A stretch of 64,000 nt of DNA, from positions 602,965-666,964 of the forward strand of contig NZ_LT985361.1 of assembly GCF_900269665.1 (NCBI RefSeq). Reading direction: 5' to 3'. Position numbers and translations under genes: made by a program. Position 1 is the first letter of the stretch; every line of letters begins with the position of its first letter. This DNA is from Nocardia suismassiliense (GTDB taxonomy: Bacteria; Actinomycetota; Actinomycetes; Mycobacteriales; Mycobacteriaceae). The notes below the pieces were generated by a model. It searched no databases, was not told the DNA's origin, and saw only the letters and a program-made list of their open reading frames with translations. Shown here in pieces: positions 1 to 9,821 of this stretch.

Positions 1-86
1 CAGCATCTGGTAGGGATGGTCACAATGGCGAACTCGTGAGGGGTTCGGCAGTGCGGCCGGCGCACGGCAACGAGGGGGGAACAACT

Positions 87-968
87 ATGGCTTTACCGCA
101 GGGGACCACTGGATCGACGATGCCGCGGCGTCAGCTGGGGCGGCACTTACGTGATCTGCGCAATCGCGCCCGGATGACCACCAGGACGGCGGCTCAGCAG
201 CTGGAATGGTCGGAGGCCAAGATCTGGCGGATCGAGACGGGCCAAACCTCTTTGCGCAGCCTCGATGTCGAGGCGATGTGCAAGGTCTACGGCGCACCGT
301 CCGATCTGATCGGTCCGCTCACCGCCTTGGCGCGGGAGACCAAGGCGCGGGGGTGGTGGACCGCCTACGGTGACGTCATCGCCGAGGGTTTCGAGGTCTA
401 CATCGGCCTCGAGGAGGCCGCCTCCCGGCTGTCGACCTACGAGAACGAGCTGGTGCCCGGCCTGTTGCAGACCGAGGCGTACACGCGGGCGATGCTGGCC
501 GCCGCGCGTCCCGACATGTCCGCGAGCGAGATCGATCGCCGGGTGCAGTTGCGAATGGCCCGGCAGGCCTTGGTCACCCGGGTCGACGCGCCGTTGCAGC
601 TCGACGCGGTGATCAGCGAAAGTGTGCTGTGGCGCCGCATCGGCGGGGCCGAGGTGGCGGCCGGGCAGCTGGCGCACCTGCGGCAGATGTGCGACCTGCC
701 CAACGTGCGAATCCGGGTGGTGCCACCGGATTCCGGCTACCACGAGGGCATGGACTCGGGCCGGTTCGTCATGCTCGAATTCCCCGAGTTGCGCGTCGGT
801 GAGCAGCCCGAGCCGCCGGTGGTCTACGTCGAGGCGTTCACCGGACCGGTCTACCTGGACAAGGAGAACGACATCGACCGGTACCGAAGGGCTTTCGCGA
901 GCCTGGGGGTGGTGGCGGTGGACGCACGCGACGGCATCGAAGCGGCGCGTGAGAGCTGCGCTGTCTGA
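87..968 (+). CDS. XRE-family regulator with DUF5753 domain
   Basis: Predicted DNA-binding regulator of 293 residues. The N-terminal helix-turn-helix (about residues 18-75) holds the pattern RTAAQQLEWSEAKIWRIETG, typical of XRE proteins of actinomycetes. The rest (about 100-280) matches the DUF5753 pattern, with the landmark LSTYENELVPGLLQTEAYTRA. I chose the ATG at 87 because a purine-rich GAGGGGGGA lies just upstream; an in-frame GTG at 36 has no such signal. In Streptomyces and Nocardia this family is usually followed by a small DUF397 protein. None follows here, since the next gene converges on it. Family call is firm; target unknown. Confidence 0.9.
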   Translation: MALPQGTTGSTMPRRQLGRHLRDLRNRARMTTRTAAQQLEWSEAKIWRIETGQTSLRSLDVEAMCKVYGAPSDLIGPLTALARETKARGWWTAYGDVIAEGFEVYIGLEEAASRLSTYENELVPGLLQTEAYTRAMLAAARPDMSASEIDRRVQLRMARQALVTRVDAPLQLDAVISESVLWRRIGGAEVAAGQLAHLRQMCDLPNVRIRVVPPDSGYHEGMDSGRFVMLEFPELRVGEQPEPPVVYVEAFTGPVYLDKENDIDRYRRAFASLGVVAVDARDGIEAARESCAV

Positions 969-1001
969 AGTTCGTTGTGCCTCAGCAATTTCGGCTGGGT
1001 C

Positions 1002-1427
1002 TCAGCACTTTCGACCGGGCGAGCGCCAGGTGTCGCTCAGCACCGCGCGGTGGGTGGGCAGTGCCTGCTCGTATACCTCGCGGCCCTTCTCGGTGAGGCA
1101 GACGAACACGGCGCGCCGGTCCTCGGGGCACATGGTGCGGGAGACCAGGCCGTCGCGTTCCAGCCGGGCCACGGCACGCGAGAGCGCGCTTTGGCTCAGG
1201 TAGATGTCGTTGGCCAGGTCGCTCATTCGATAGTCGCCACAGTTGGCGTCGACCAGCCGGTCCAGCGTCTCGAACTCGCTCAATCCGATCTGATGCTGGC
1301 CCTGTAGCGCTTTTTCCAGTGCGCAACTCACCGCCGCATGCCGGTCGAGCAGCTCTCGCCACTCGCCAACCAGCCCGGTCGGCGCGACGGTGCGCCGGGC
1401 TGTCTCGATTGCCGACGGGTTCGACAT
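1002..1427 (-). CDS. MarR-family transcriptional regulator
   Basis: A 141-residue winged-helix regulator. The recognition-helix and wing region is clear: LANDIYLSQSALSRAVARLERDG followed by EDRRAVFVCLTEKG, the usual MarR DxRxxxxxLT pattern. It is divergent from the MFS transporter at 1513, and a perfect dyad lies between the two starts, the classic arrangement for a ligand-responsive repressor controlling itself and an efflux pump. The product likely binds that dyad and is released by a small phenolic or drug-like ligand (inference). It converges on the DUF5753 regulator with about 30 bases between stops. Confidence 0.9.
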   Translation of the reverse strand: MSNPSAIETARRTVAPTGLVGEWRELLDRHAAVSCALEKALQGQHQIGLSEFETLDRLVDANCGDYRMSDLANDIYLSQSALSRAVARLERDGLVSRTMCPEDRRAVFVCLTEKGREVYEQALPTHRAVLSDTWRSPGRKC

Positions 1428-1464
1428 GGCCCCATCCTAGTGGTCCTCCGGTATTCATGCAACT

Positions 1465-1490
1465 GCATTAAATGTGTTGGCATTTAATGC
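1465..1490. promoter_or_regulatory. Candidate MarR operator, perfect 10-bp inverted repeat
   Basis: The sequence GCATTAAATG, then six bases, then CATTTAATGC forms a perfect dyad in the 85-bp gap between the divergent MarR gene and MFS gene. A second small palindrome, ATGCA-AC-TGCAT, overlaps its left edge at 1456-1467. The region is AT-rich compared with its surroundings. Position, symmetry and half-site length fit a MarR dimer site that would cover both promoters. Confidence 0.75.
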
Positions 1491-1512
1491 GTGCGCATGT
1501 AACGTACCCCGC

Positions 1513-2976
1513 ATGACTTCACCGGCAACCCCGGCGGCCGCCTCCGCGACCGACGCGAATGTATGGACTACCCGGCTTTGGGGCATGCTGATCACGCTGT
1601 GCATCGTGCTGTTCCTCGATGGCCTCGACGTCTCGATGATCGGCGTGGCACTGCCGTCCATCGGCAATGAATTGGATCTCTCGACCTCCACCCTGCAGTG
1701 GCTGGTCAGCGGCTACATCCTCGGCTACGGCGGCCTGCTGCTGCTCGGTGGACGCACCGCCGACCTGTTCGGGCGCCGCAAGGTCTTCCTGATCGCACTG
1801 GCCGTCTTCGCCGTCGCCTCGCTGGCCGGTGGCCTGGTCAGCTCCGGACCGCTGCTCATCCTCACCCGATTCATCAAGGGCCTGGCCGCCGCGTTCACCG
1901 CGCCGACCGGACTGTCGATCATCACCACCAACTTCGCCGAGGGCCCGGCCCGTAACAAGGCGCTGTCCATCTACACCGTGTTCGGCGCGGGCGGCTACTC
2001 GTCCGGCCTCCTGTTCGGTGGCCTGATGACCGGGGTCGGCTGGCGCTGGACCTTCCTGCTGCCGGTCCCGATCGCGCTGGCCGCGCTGGCCGCCGCGTGG
2101 GTGCTGGTGCCGAAGGACAAGCCCGCCGAGGAAGGCGGCCACGACCTGTTCGGCGCGCTGCTGTCCACCTCCGCGATGCTGCTGCTGGTCTACACCGTCG
2201 TCACGGCGCCGGAAGCGGGCTGGGTGTCCGCACGCACCCTCGGTTCGTTCGCCGCGGTGCTGGTCTTGTTCGCCGGCTTCGTCGCGGTGGAGAAGCGGGT
2301 CAAGCACCCGCTGGTCCGGCTCGGCATTCTGCGCAAGGTCTCGCTGGTGCGCGCCAGCTTGGCGATCGTCGCGGTGGCCGGTTCCTACTTCAGCTGGCAG
2401 TTCATCGTGACCCTGTACATGCAGGACACCCTGGGCTGGTCGCCGCTGAAGCTGTCGATGGCGCTGCTGCCGGTCGGTCTGATGGTCGCGTTGTCCGCGG
2501 TGTTCTCCGACAAGCTGGTCGACCGGTTCGGCACCGGCCCGATCATCGGCGTCACCATGGCCGTGATGGCCGTCGGCTACCTGATGTTCCTGCGACTGGA
2601 CACCGCCCCGTCGTACTGGACGATGCTGCTGCCCGCGATCATGCTGATCGGCATCGGCTGGGTCGGCTTCCCCGCCATCAACATTCAGGCGACCAACGGG
2701 ATCGACGACGACGAGCAAGGTCTCGCGGCGGGCGTGCTGCAGACCTCGATGCAGGTGGGTGCGGCCATCGTGCTCGCCGTGACCACCGCGATCATCGCGT
2801 CGGGCAGCCACGGTGACACCTCGCCCACCGCGATGCTGGACACCTACCGTCCCGGCCTGATCTTCGCCGCGGCCGTCTCCATCGCCGGTGCGCTGGTTGC
2901 CCTTTCGGCCTTCTTCGTGAAACGCACCAAGCAGGTCGAGCGGGCGCCGGAACCGGAGCTCGAGCTCGTCGGCTGA
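1513..2976 (+). CDS. MFS drug transporter, DHA2 (EmrB/QacA) type
   Basis: A 487-residue inner-membrane antiporter of the 14-helix drug:H+ antiporter family. Seen directly: a first helix carrying LDGLDVSMIGVALPSIGNEL (antiporter motif region), then GGRTADLFGRRKVF (MFS motif A), and hydrophobic segments through the whole length. The ATG at 1513 is preferred over the GTG at 1474 because the GTG lies inside the operator palindrome. Expected to export a toxic small molecule, with expression relieved when the divergent MarR protein binds ligand. Substrate cannot be told from sequence. Confidence 0.9.
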   Translation: MTSPATPAAASATDANVWTTRLWGMLITLCIVLFLDGLDVSMIGVALPSIGNELDLSTSTLQWLVSGYILGYGGLLLLGGRTADLFGRRKVFLIALAVFAVASLAGGLVSSGPLLILTRFIKGLAAAFTAPTGLSIITTNFAEGPARNKALSIYTVFGAGGYSSGLLFGGLMTGVGWRWTFLLPVPIALAALAAAWVLVPKDKPAEEGGHDLFGALLSTSAMLLLVYTVVTAPEAGWVSARTLGSFAAVLVLFAGFVAVEKRVKHPLVRLGILRKVSLVRASLAIVAVAGSYFSWQFIVTLYMQDTLGWSPLKLSMALLPVGLMVALSAVFSDKLVDRFGTGPIIGVTMAVMAVGYLMFLRLDTAPSYWTMLLPAIMLIGIGWVGFPAINIQATNGIDDDEQGLAAGVLQTSMQVGAAIVLAVTTAIIASGSHGDTSPTAMLDTYRPGLIFAAAVSIAGALVALSAFFVKRTKQVERAPEPELELVG

Positions 2977-2992
2977 CCTCCGACAGCCGATA

Positions 2993-3036
2993 CGAAGCAG
3001 GCCGGTGCCACCGCGAGGTGGTGCCGGCCTGCTTCG
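2993..3036. terminator. Bidirectional hairpin terminator
   Basis: A 20-bp stem (two G-T wobble pairs) with loop GCGA lies between the convergent MFS transporter and rmlC. The 13 outer base pairs are perfect. It can serve both strands. Confidence 0.8.
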
Positions 3037-3042
3037 TGCTAC

Positions 3043-3591
3043 TCAGGAAAACGGCGGTGCGGCAGTGTCTTTGGCCGAGCGGATGAAGGTCAGCGGGCTA
3101 CCGTCGCGGCCGACCGTCGGCCAGTCGATGCCGAGTCGCGGATCGAAAGCGTCGATGTCCCTGTCGAATTCGGGCGTGTACTCCAGCGAGCACAGATAGG
3201 TGACGGTGGAGTTGTCCTCCAGCGAGAGGATCGCGTGGCCGAGGCCCTCGGACAGGAACATCGAGCGCCGGTCGACATCGTCGAGCAGCACGCTGTCCCA
3301 GCGCCCGTAGGTGGGTGAGCCCGGGCGCAGGTCGACGACCACGTCGAGAAACGCACCGCGCACACAGGTTACGTATTTCGCCTGCCCCGGCGGATCCTCG
3401 GTGTAGTGGATGCCGCGCAGTACACCGGCGGCGGAAACCGAGCAGTTCACCTGCCGCAGATCGAACGGCCGGCCCGTCACCTTCTCGAACTCCGAGGCCT
3501 TGAATCCCTCGAGAAACATGCCGCGACCGTCGCCGAGCTGGCGCGGGGTGATCACCCAGGCGCCGGGGACGTCGAGCTCCCGGAACTCCAT
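3043..3591 (-). CDS. rmlC: dTDP-4-dehydrorhamnose 3,5-epimerase
   Basis: Third enzyme of dTDP-L-rhamnose synthesis, acting on dTDP-4-keto-6-deoxyglucose. The 182-residue protein carries the RmlC landmarks DVPGAWVITP, DLRQVNCSVS, GVLRGIHY, VDLRPGSPTYGRWDSVLLDD and LSEGLGHA. The ATG at 3591 aligns with the start of the M. tuberculosis protein as I recall it; a GTG at 3597 overlapping the rmlA stop is the alternative. It follows rmlA with no gap and is probably translationally coupled. Rhamnose from this pathway forms the linker between arabinogalactan and peptidoglycan in this group. Confidence 0.95.
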   Translation of the reverse strand: MEFRELDVPGAWVITPRQLGDGRGMFLEGFKASEFEKVTGRPFDLRQVNCSVSAAGVLRGIHYTEDPPGQAKYVTCVRGAFLDVVVDLRPGSPTYGRWDSVLLDDVDRRSMFLSEGLGHAILSLEDNSTVTYLCSLEYTPEFDRDIDAFDPRLGIDWPTVGRDGSPLTFIRSAKDTAAPPFS

Positions 3592-3593
3592 GC

Positions 3594-4466
3594 TCACCAG
3601 TCCCGGCCGCGTTCGAGGATGTCGAGCAGGTAGCTGCCGTAACCGGAGCGGGTCAGCGGCTCGGCCAGCTTGCACAGCTGTTCGTCGTCGATGTAGCCCA
3701 TCCGCCAGGCCACCTCCTCCGGCACGCCGATCTTGAGACCCTGCCGCTCCTCGATGGTGCGCACGTAGTTGGCGGCGTCGAGCAGTGAGTCGAAGGTGCC
3801 GGTGTCCAGCCAGGCCGTGCCGCGCGCGAGCACGTCGACCCGGAGCCGATCCTGTTCCAGGTAGGCCCGATTGATGTCGGTGATCTCGTATTCGCCACGT
3901 GCGGACGGCTGCAGCGTGCGCGCGATCTCGACCACGTCGTTGTCGTAGAAGTACAGCCCCGGGATGGCGTAGTTCGAGCGCGGGGTCTTCGGCTTCTCCT
4001 CGATGGACACCGCGCGCCCTTCGGTGAACTCGACCACGCCGTACGCGGTCGGGTCCGATACCCAGTAGGCGAACACCGCGCCGCCGTCGATCCCGGCGAA
4101 GCGGTTCAGGCTGGTGCCGAGTCCGGGGCCGTGAAAGATGTTGTCGCCGAGCACCAGTGCCGCGTTGTCGGTGCCGATGTGGTCGGCGCCGAGCACGAAG
4201 GCGCGGGCCAGGCCGTCCGGCTCGGGTTGCACCACGTAGCTGATCGAGAGGCCGAACTGCGCGCCGTCGCCGAGCAGCCTGCCGAACGCGTCGGCGTCCT
4301 CGGGCGTGGTGATGACCAGGATGTCGCGGATGCCTGCGAGCATCAGCGTGGACAGCGGGTAGTAGACCATGGGCTTGTCGTAGACCGGGACCAGCTGCTT
4401 GCTGACCCCGCGTGTGATCGGATGTAACCGGGAGCCGGTACCACCCGCCAAGATAATTCCCCGCAT
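3594..4466 (-). CDS. rmlA: Glucose-1-phosphate thymidylyltransferase
   Basis: First enzyme of dTDP-rhamnose synthesis: dTTP plus glucose-1-phosphate gives dTDP-glucose. The 290-residue length is normal. The N-terminal nucleotide-binding signature [20 protein letters not shown] and the following [18 protein letters not shown] are clear, as are ITTPED and the central GDNIFHGPG. Forms an rmlA-rmlC operon; rmlB lies 4 kb away on the other strand, and no rmlD is in the window. About 240 bases upstream separate it from the divergent esterase gene. Confidence 0.97.
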   Translation of the reverse strand: MRGIILAGGTGSRLHPITRGVSKQLVPVYDKPMVYYPLSTLMLAGIRDILVITTPEDADAFGRLLGDGAQFGLSISYVVQPEPDGLARAFVLGADHIGTDNAALVLGDNIFHGPGLGTSLNRFAGIDGGAVFAYWVSDPTAYGVVEFTEGRAVSIEEKPKTPRSNYAIPGLYFYDNDVVEIARTLQPSARGEYEITDINRAYLEQDRLRVDVLARGTAWLDTGTFDSLLDAANYVRTIEERQGLKIGVPEEVAWRMGYIDDEQLCKLAEPLTRSGYGSYLLDILERGRDW

Positions 4467-4703
4467 GACCAGGAGTCTGCCAGTTCGGCCCTGGCCAAGC
4501 GTCGGCGAGGTTCCGAGTGCTCGTCGAATTGATTACGGAATCGGCGTTCGCGGTTTCCGGAGCGGTCGGTTCAGCGATTCTGTTGCTTAGGTCACACAAT
4601 GCATGGTGTTCTGAAACAACACTGTGTGAGATGTCAGCGCCGACAGCTTGCCTGGGACCGCTCGGTCGTGGCTCGGCGCGCCAGTTGGTGAGGTAGGTGC
4701 GCG

Positions 4704-5696
4704 ATGGCAGCGACCAGGGTCGGCGAGTCAGCCACTGTCATGAATCCGGAAAATCTGAGTGCCCCCGCGCGTCTGGTCCTGGCGGCCTGCCTCGGCGTGG
4801 TCCGGCCCGCGTTGCGCGCCGCACCGATCACCCGCGCGACCATCCCGATCGGCGCGCTGGCGATCGACACGCTCGCCAGGTTGCGGCCGGAGCCGCAAGG
4901 GATCGATCGGGAGCAGGTGTCGCTCAACGGTTTCCGGATGGAGATCGTGCGGCCCGCGGGCGCGGCCAGGGCACTGCGGCACGGTGCCCTGCTGTACATG
5001 CACGGCGGCGGATTCGCGGTCTGCGGGTTGCGTACCCACCGGCCGGTCGCGGCGAGCCTGGCGCGGCGCACCGGCCTGCCCGTGGTGAACGTCGACTATC
5101 GGCAGTTGCCGAGCAAGCGCATCACCAACTCGGTCGATGACTGTCTCACCGCCTACCGCTGGCTGCTGCGCCACGGCGCGGACGCCCGCCGGATCGTCTT
5201 CTCCGGTGACTCGGCGGGCGGCTACCTGGCCTTCGCCACCGCACTGCGCGCCATCGAGGAGGGCCTGCCCACCCCCGCCGGACTGGTCGGACTGAGTCCA
5301 TTGCTCGACCTGGATTACGCGGCGAAGCGAACCCACATGAATGTGCGCAAAGATCCGTACATCCCGCTGCTCGCGCTGGAAGCCGTCGTCCGCATCGGCG
5401 CGGAGATCGACGGCAAACTCGACCCGCTGCTGTCCCCGGTCAACGGGCTCCTGGCGGGCCTGCCGCCGGTGCTGCTGATCGCCGCCGAAGACGAGGTGCT
5501 CCGGTACGACTGCGAACTGATGGCACAGCGGCTCACCGCGGCAGGCGTGCCGAACGCGGTGGAGCTCTGGCGCGGCCAAGTGCACGCGTTCATGAGCATC
5601 GCGCCGAGCCTGCCGGAGAGCCGTGCGGCCCTGGCCAGGGTGTCACGCTTCGTCCGGGCTCGGATCGAGGAAGGCCAACAGGCGCGGACGGCGTAA
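4704..5696 (+). CDS. Alpha/beta hydrolase, hormone-sensitive-lipase type
   Basis: A 330-residue serine hydrolase. It has the oxyanion-hole motif HGGGF (MHGGGFAVCGLRTHRP), the nucleophile motif GDSAGG, a late acidic region (AAEDEVLRYD) and a C-terminal histidine (GQVHAFMSIAP), which together make the HSL-family triad. Likely a carboxylester hydrolase or lipid esterase; the acyl or alcohol substrate is unknown. The ATG at 4704 has a GAGGTAGG upstream; an in-frame ATG at 4740 would remove 12 residues. In the gap upstream, TCACACA at 4592-4598 and TGTGTGA at 4623-4629 form a weak dyad. Confidence 0.88.
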   Translation: MAATRVGESATVMNPENLSAPARLVLAACLGVVRPALRAAPITRATIPIGALAIDTLARLRPEPQGIDREQVSLNGFRMEIVRPAGAARALRHGALLYMHGGGFAVCGLRTHRPVAASLARRTGLPVVNVDYRQLPSKRITNSVDDCLTAYRWLLRHGADARRIVFSGDSAGGYLAFATALRAIEEGLPTPAGLVGLSPLLDLDYAAKRTHMNVRKDPYIPLLALEAVVRIGAEIDGKLDPLLSPVNGLLAGLPPVLLIAAEDEVLRYDCELMAQRLTAAGVPNAVELWRGQVHAFMSIAPSLPESRAALARVSRFVRARIEEGQQARTA

Positions 5697-5821
5697 GCCG
5701 GCCGGCCTGTCCAGGCGAGCCCCGTTCCGCTGTGGCCGGGACGGGGCTCGCGCATGCCGGGGCCAGTTCGGCAGCAAGCGAATTCGCGCCACGCAACGAC
5801 CGAACGGATGCACGGACACGA

Positions 5822-5855
5822 AAAACCCCGCCCGGCAATGGCCGAGCGGGGTTTT
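5822..5855. terminator. Bidirectional intrinsic terminator
   Basis: AAAACCCCGC and GCGGGGTTTT flank a 14-base loop between the convergent esterase gene and the first of the triplicated genes. A-run on one side and T-run on the other make it usable on both strands. Confidence 0.88.
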
Positions 5856-5881
5856 GCTTCGTATTCGGTTGTGCGCGTTGC

Positions 5882-6592
5882 CTACTTGGCAGGCGCGGCC
5901 GGGGGAACGAAGGGGGCGTTGATGGTGGTGAAGTACTGAATGGCTGCGCCGATGGCGACGGGAGCGGTCACGAAGACCTGGCCGAGCAGGGTGCCGAGAG
6001 CGCCGATGGCGAGGAAGCCGGCGATGCAGCCGCCGATGAAACCTGCGGGGGCGCCGAGCATGGCGGAGAGGGCACCGGTGAGGACGAGGCCTGCGGCGCC
6101 GCCGAGCACGCAACCGATCGCGGCGCCGCCGAGGCCGCCGACGAGGGTGCCGATGGTGGCGCCCATGGAGATGGGGGAGGTCATGCGCGACCAGGCGGCC
6201 TGCTCACGGTCGTACTCGGTCTTCCAGGGCGCCTTGTCCTCGTAGGGCAGGGCGACGGGCTTGTAGGTCGCGTGCGCCATGTCGAGCTGCGGGGTCAGGG
6301 TCGCGGTGCGGTCGGAGATGTCCGCGGCGATCGGGAACTCGAAGTCGTCGACGCGCATGACGAGCGGGGTGCCCGCGACGGTGGTGCCGGCCGCGTCCTT
6401 GATCTTGAGGGCGCCGTCTTCGACCTCGATCGAGCCCTGGTCGATCGAGAGAATGGACTGGGTGTCGGTGCCGGTGGCGGTGTAGTTGATCACCTTCTGA
6501 TCGGCAGCGGGGGCCGCGTTGACGGTGCCCGCAGTCACGCCGAGCGCGGCGATCAGTAGTGCGGAGGTGGCGGCAAACTTGGTGATACGCAT
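5882..6592 (-). CDS. Secreted glycine-zipper protein, tandem copy 1
   Basis: Unrecognised 236-residue protein. Residues 1-28 form a signal peptide ending at an AxA-type site (TVNAAPA). The middle (about 30-120) is hydrophilic and the C-terminal half is an Ala/Gly-rich membrane-like region with repeated GxxxG spacing (GTLVGGLGGAAIG, LGGAAGLVLTG, GFIGGCIAGF). It has two cysteines in the hydrophobic half. The last 50 or so codons differ at many silent and some coding positions from copies 2 and 3, and one substitution (Pro for Thr) occurs at base 6175. A GAGGA ribosome site precedes the ATG. Its role could be envelope-associated; no function is claimed. Confidence 0.75.
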   Translation of the reverse strand: MRITKFAATSALLIAALGVTAGTVNAAPAADQKVINYTATGTDTQSILSIDQGSIEVEDGALKIKDAAGTTVAGTPLVMRVDDFEFPIAADISDRTATLTPQLDMAHATYKPVALPYEDKAPWKTEYDREQAAWSRMTSPISMGATIGTLVGGLGGAAIGCVLGGAAGLVLTGALSAMLGAPAGFIGGCIAGFLAIGALGTLLGQVFVTAPVAIGAAIQYFTTINAPFVPPAAPAK

Positions 6593-6680
6593 GTGCTTTG
6601 GTTCCTCATCGGGTGCGTTGAGTGAGTGAAACGGCCGGCAACTGATCTCACGAACTTTCAGTAACCTGGGCGCGGTCCTC

Positions 6681-6723
6681 AGGAACCCCTGCCCCCGGCG
6701 GTGCGCCGGGGGCAGGGGTTCCT
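6681..6723. terminator. Perfect 20-bp hairpin downstream of copy 2
   Basis: A 20-bp perfect GC-rich stem with a three-base GTG loop lies between copy 1 and copy 2. There is no T-run, so it would work as an I-type terminator or as an mRNA 3'-end stabiliser for copy 2. Confidence 0.8.
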
Positions 6724-6798
6724 GGCTCGGTGTTCGGTTGCAATTCAGTTGGGTGAATTCAGTTGTGCCAGGCCAGCTTCAGCTGGGCACGGACGTAT

Positions 6799-7506
6799 CT
6801 ACTTGGCCGGGGCCGGGGGGACGAACGGGGCGTTGATGGTGGTGAAGTACTGAATGGCCGCGCCGATCGCGACGGGAGCCGTCACGAAAATCTGACCCAG
6901 GAGAGTGCCGACGGCACCCATGGCGAGGAAGCCGGCAATGCAACCACCGATGAAACCGACCGGGGCGCCGAGCATGGCGGAGAGGGCACCGGTGAGGACG
7001 AGGCCTGCGGCGCCGCCGAGCACGCAACCGATCGCGGCGCCGCCGAGGCCGCCGACGAGGGTGCCGATGGTGGCGCCCATGGAGATGGTGGAGGTCATGC
7101 GCGACCAGGCGGCCTGCTCACGGTCGTACTCGGTCTTCCAGGGCGCCTTGTCCTCGTAGGGCAGGGCGACGGGCTTGTAGGTCGCGTGCGCCATGTCGAG
7201 CTGCGGGGTCAGGGTCGCGGTGCGGTCGGAGATGTCCGCGGCGATCGGGAACTCGAAGTCGTCGACGCGCATGACGAGCGGGGTGCCCGCGACGGTGGTG
7301 CCGGCCGCGTCCTTGATCTTGAGGGCGCCGTCTTCGACCTCGATCGAGCCCTGGTCGATCGAGAGAATGGACTGGGTGTCGGTGCCGGTGGCGGTGTAGT
7401 TGATCACCTTCTGATCGGCAGCGGGGGCCGCGTTGACGGTGCCCGCAGTCACGCCGAGCGCGGCGATCAGTAGTGCGGAGGTGGCGGCAAACTTGGTGAT
7501 ACGCAT
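6799..7506 (-). CDS. Secreted glycine-zipper protein, tandem copy 2 (hybrid)
   Basis: A 235-residue protein, nearly identical to copies 1 and 3. The signal peptide and first 170 or so residues equal copy 1. The C-terminal 50 residues (ending TTINAPFVPPAPAK) equal copy 3. It therefore reads as a recombinant of the two. Upstream DNA for at least 200 bp is the same as that of copy 1, so both probably share the same promoter type. Function unknown. Confidence 0.75.
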   Translation of the reverse strand: MRITKFAATSALLIAALGVTAGTVNAAPAADQKVINYTATGTDTQSILSIDQGSIEVEDGALKIKDAAGTTVAGTPLVMRVDDFEFPIAADISDRTATLTPQLDMAHATYKPVALPYEDKAPWKTEYDREQAAWSRMTSTISMGATIGTLVGGLGGAAIGCVLGGAAGLVLTGALSAMLGAPVGFIGGCIAGFLAMGAVGTLLGQIFVTAPVAIGAAIQYFTTINAPFVPPAPAK

Positions 7507-7594
7507 GTGCTTTGGTTCCTCATCGGGTGCGTTGAGTGAGTGAAACGGCCGGCAACTGATCTCACGAACTTTCAGTAACCTGGGCGCGGTCCTC

Positions 7595-7637
7595 AGGAAC
7601 CCCTGCCCCCGGCGGTGCGCCGGGGGCAGGGGTTCCT
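7595..7637. terminator. Perfect 20-bp hairpin downstream of copy 3
   Basis: Duplicate of the hairpin at 6681, shifted by 914 bases, with the same 20-bp stem and GTG loop. Confidence 0.8.
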
Positions 7638-7712
7638 GGCTCGGTGTTCGGTTGCAATTCAGTTGGGTGAATTCAGTTGTGCCAGGCCAGCTTCAGCTGG
7701 GCACGGACGTAT

Positions 7713-8420
7713 CTACTTGGCCGGGGCCGGGGGGACGAACGGGGCGTTGATGGTGGTGAAGTACTGAATGGCCGCGCCGATCGCGACGGGAGCCGTCACG
7801 AAAATCTGACCCAGGAGAGTGCCGACGGCACCCATGGCGAGGAAGCCGGCAATGCAACCACCGATGAAACCGACCGGGGCGCCGAGCATGGCGGAGAGGG
7901 CACCGGTGAGGACGAGGCCTGCGGCGCCGCCGAGCACGCAACCGATCGCGGCGCCGCCGAGGCCGCCGACGAGGGTGCCGATGGTGGCGCCCATGGAGAT
8001 GGTGGAGGTCATGCGCGACCAGGCGGCCTGCTCACGGTCGTACTCGGTCTTCCAGGGCGCCTTGTCCTCGTAGGGCAGGGCGACGGGCTTGTAGGTCGCG
8101 TGCGCCATGTCGAGCTGCGGGGTCAGGGTCGCGGTGCGGTCGGAGATGTCCGCGGCGATCGGGAACTCGAAGTCGTCGACGCGCATGACGAGCGGGGTGC
8201 CCGCGACGGTGGTGCCGGCCGCGTCCTTGATCTTGAGGGCGCCGTCTTCGACCTCGATCGAGCCCTGGTCGATCGAGAGAATGGACTGGGTGTCGGTGCC
8301 GGTGGCGGTGTAGTTGATCACCTTCTGATCGGCAGCGGGGGCCGCGTTGACGGTGCCCGCAGTCACGCCGAGCGCGGCGATCAGCAGCGCCGAAGACACG
8401 GCGAATTTCCTCATCAGCAT
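7713..8420 (-). CDS. Secreted glycine-zipper protein, tandem copy 3
   Basis: A 235-residue protein. Only the first dozen residues (MLMRKFAVSSALLI) and the upstream DNA differ from copies 1 and 2. The ATG at 8420 is chosen because a GAGG lies nine bases upstream and it aligns with the starts of the other copies; the longer frame to 8516 has no support. It has its own, AT-rich upstream region with a GGTGAAC/GTTCACC dyad, so its regulation may differ from that of the other two. Confidence 0.75.
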   Translation of the reverse strand: MLMRKFAVSSALLIAALGVTAGTVNAAPAADQKVINYTATGTDTQSILSIDQGSIEVEDGALKIKDAAGTTVAGTPLVMRVDDFEFPIAADISDRTATLTPQLDMAHATYKPVALPYEDKAPWKTEYDREQAAWSRMTSTISMGATIGTLVGGLGGAAIGCVLGGAAGLVLTGALSAMLGAPVGFIGGCIAGFLAMGAVGTLLGQIFVTAPVAIGAAIQYFTTINAPFVPPAPAK

Positions 8421-9753
<1,333 letters not shown>

Positions 9754-9767
9754 CCGCACACCTTTCG

Positions 9768-9811
9768 ATTTCCCGCACCGAGAATCACCTGCGATTCCAG
9801 GTGCGGGAAAT
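9768..9811. terminator. Bidirectional hairpin terminator
   Basis: ATTTCCCGCACC and GGTGCGGGAAAT form a perfect 12-bp outer stem, with an inner GAATC/GATTC stem, between convergent rmlB and the DUF2142 gene. Confidence 0.85.
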
Positions 9812-9821
9812 ATGGTGCAGC

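Larger units (their letters stand above)
6048..8384. repeat. 914-bp tandem duplication covering three paralogs
   Basis: Bases 6048-7470 recur at 6962-8384, an offset of exactly 914. I see only one mismatch (6175 G against 7089 T). The shared block includes most of a gene plus a 206-bp spacer. Copy 2 has the 5' end of copy 1 and the 3' end of copy 3, which is what unequal crossing-over between two older neighbours would leave. Confidence 0.92.

Noticed and set aside
1519..2811. A 430-codon antisense open frame over the MFS gene
   Set aside because: Gln/Asp/Arg/His-rich shadow of the transporter; no start signal.
5882..8420. CRISPR or transposon explanation for the 914-bp repeats
   Set aside because: The unit is a whole gene plus spacer in direct orientation, with no terminal inverted repeats, transposase or short-repeat/spacer structure.
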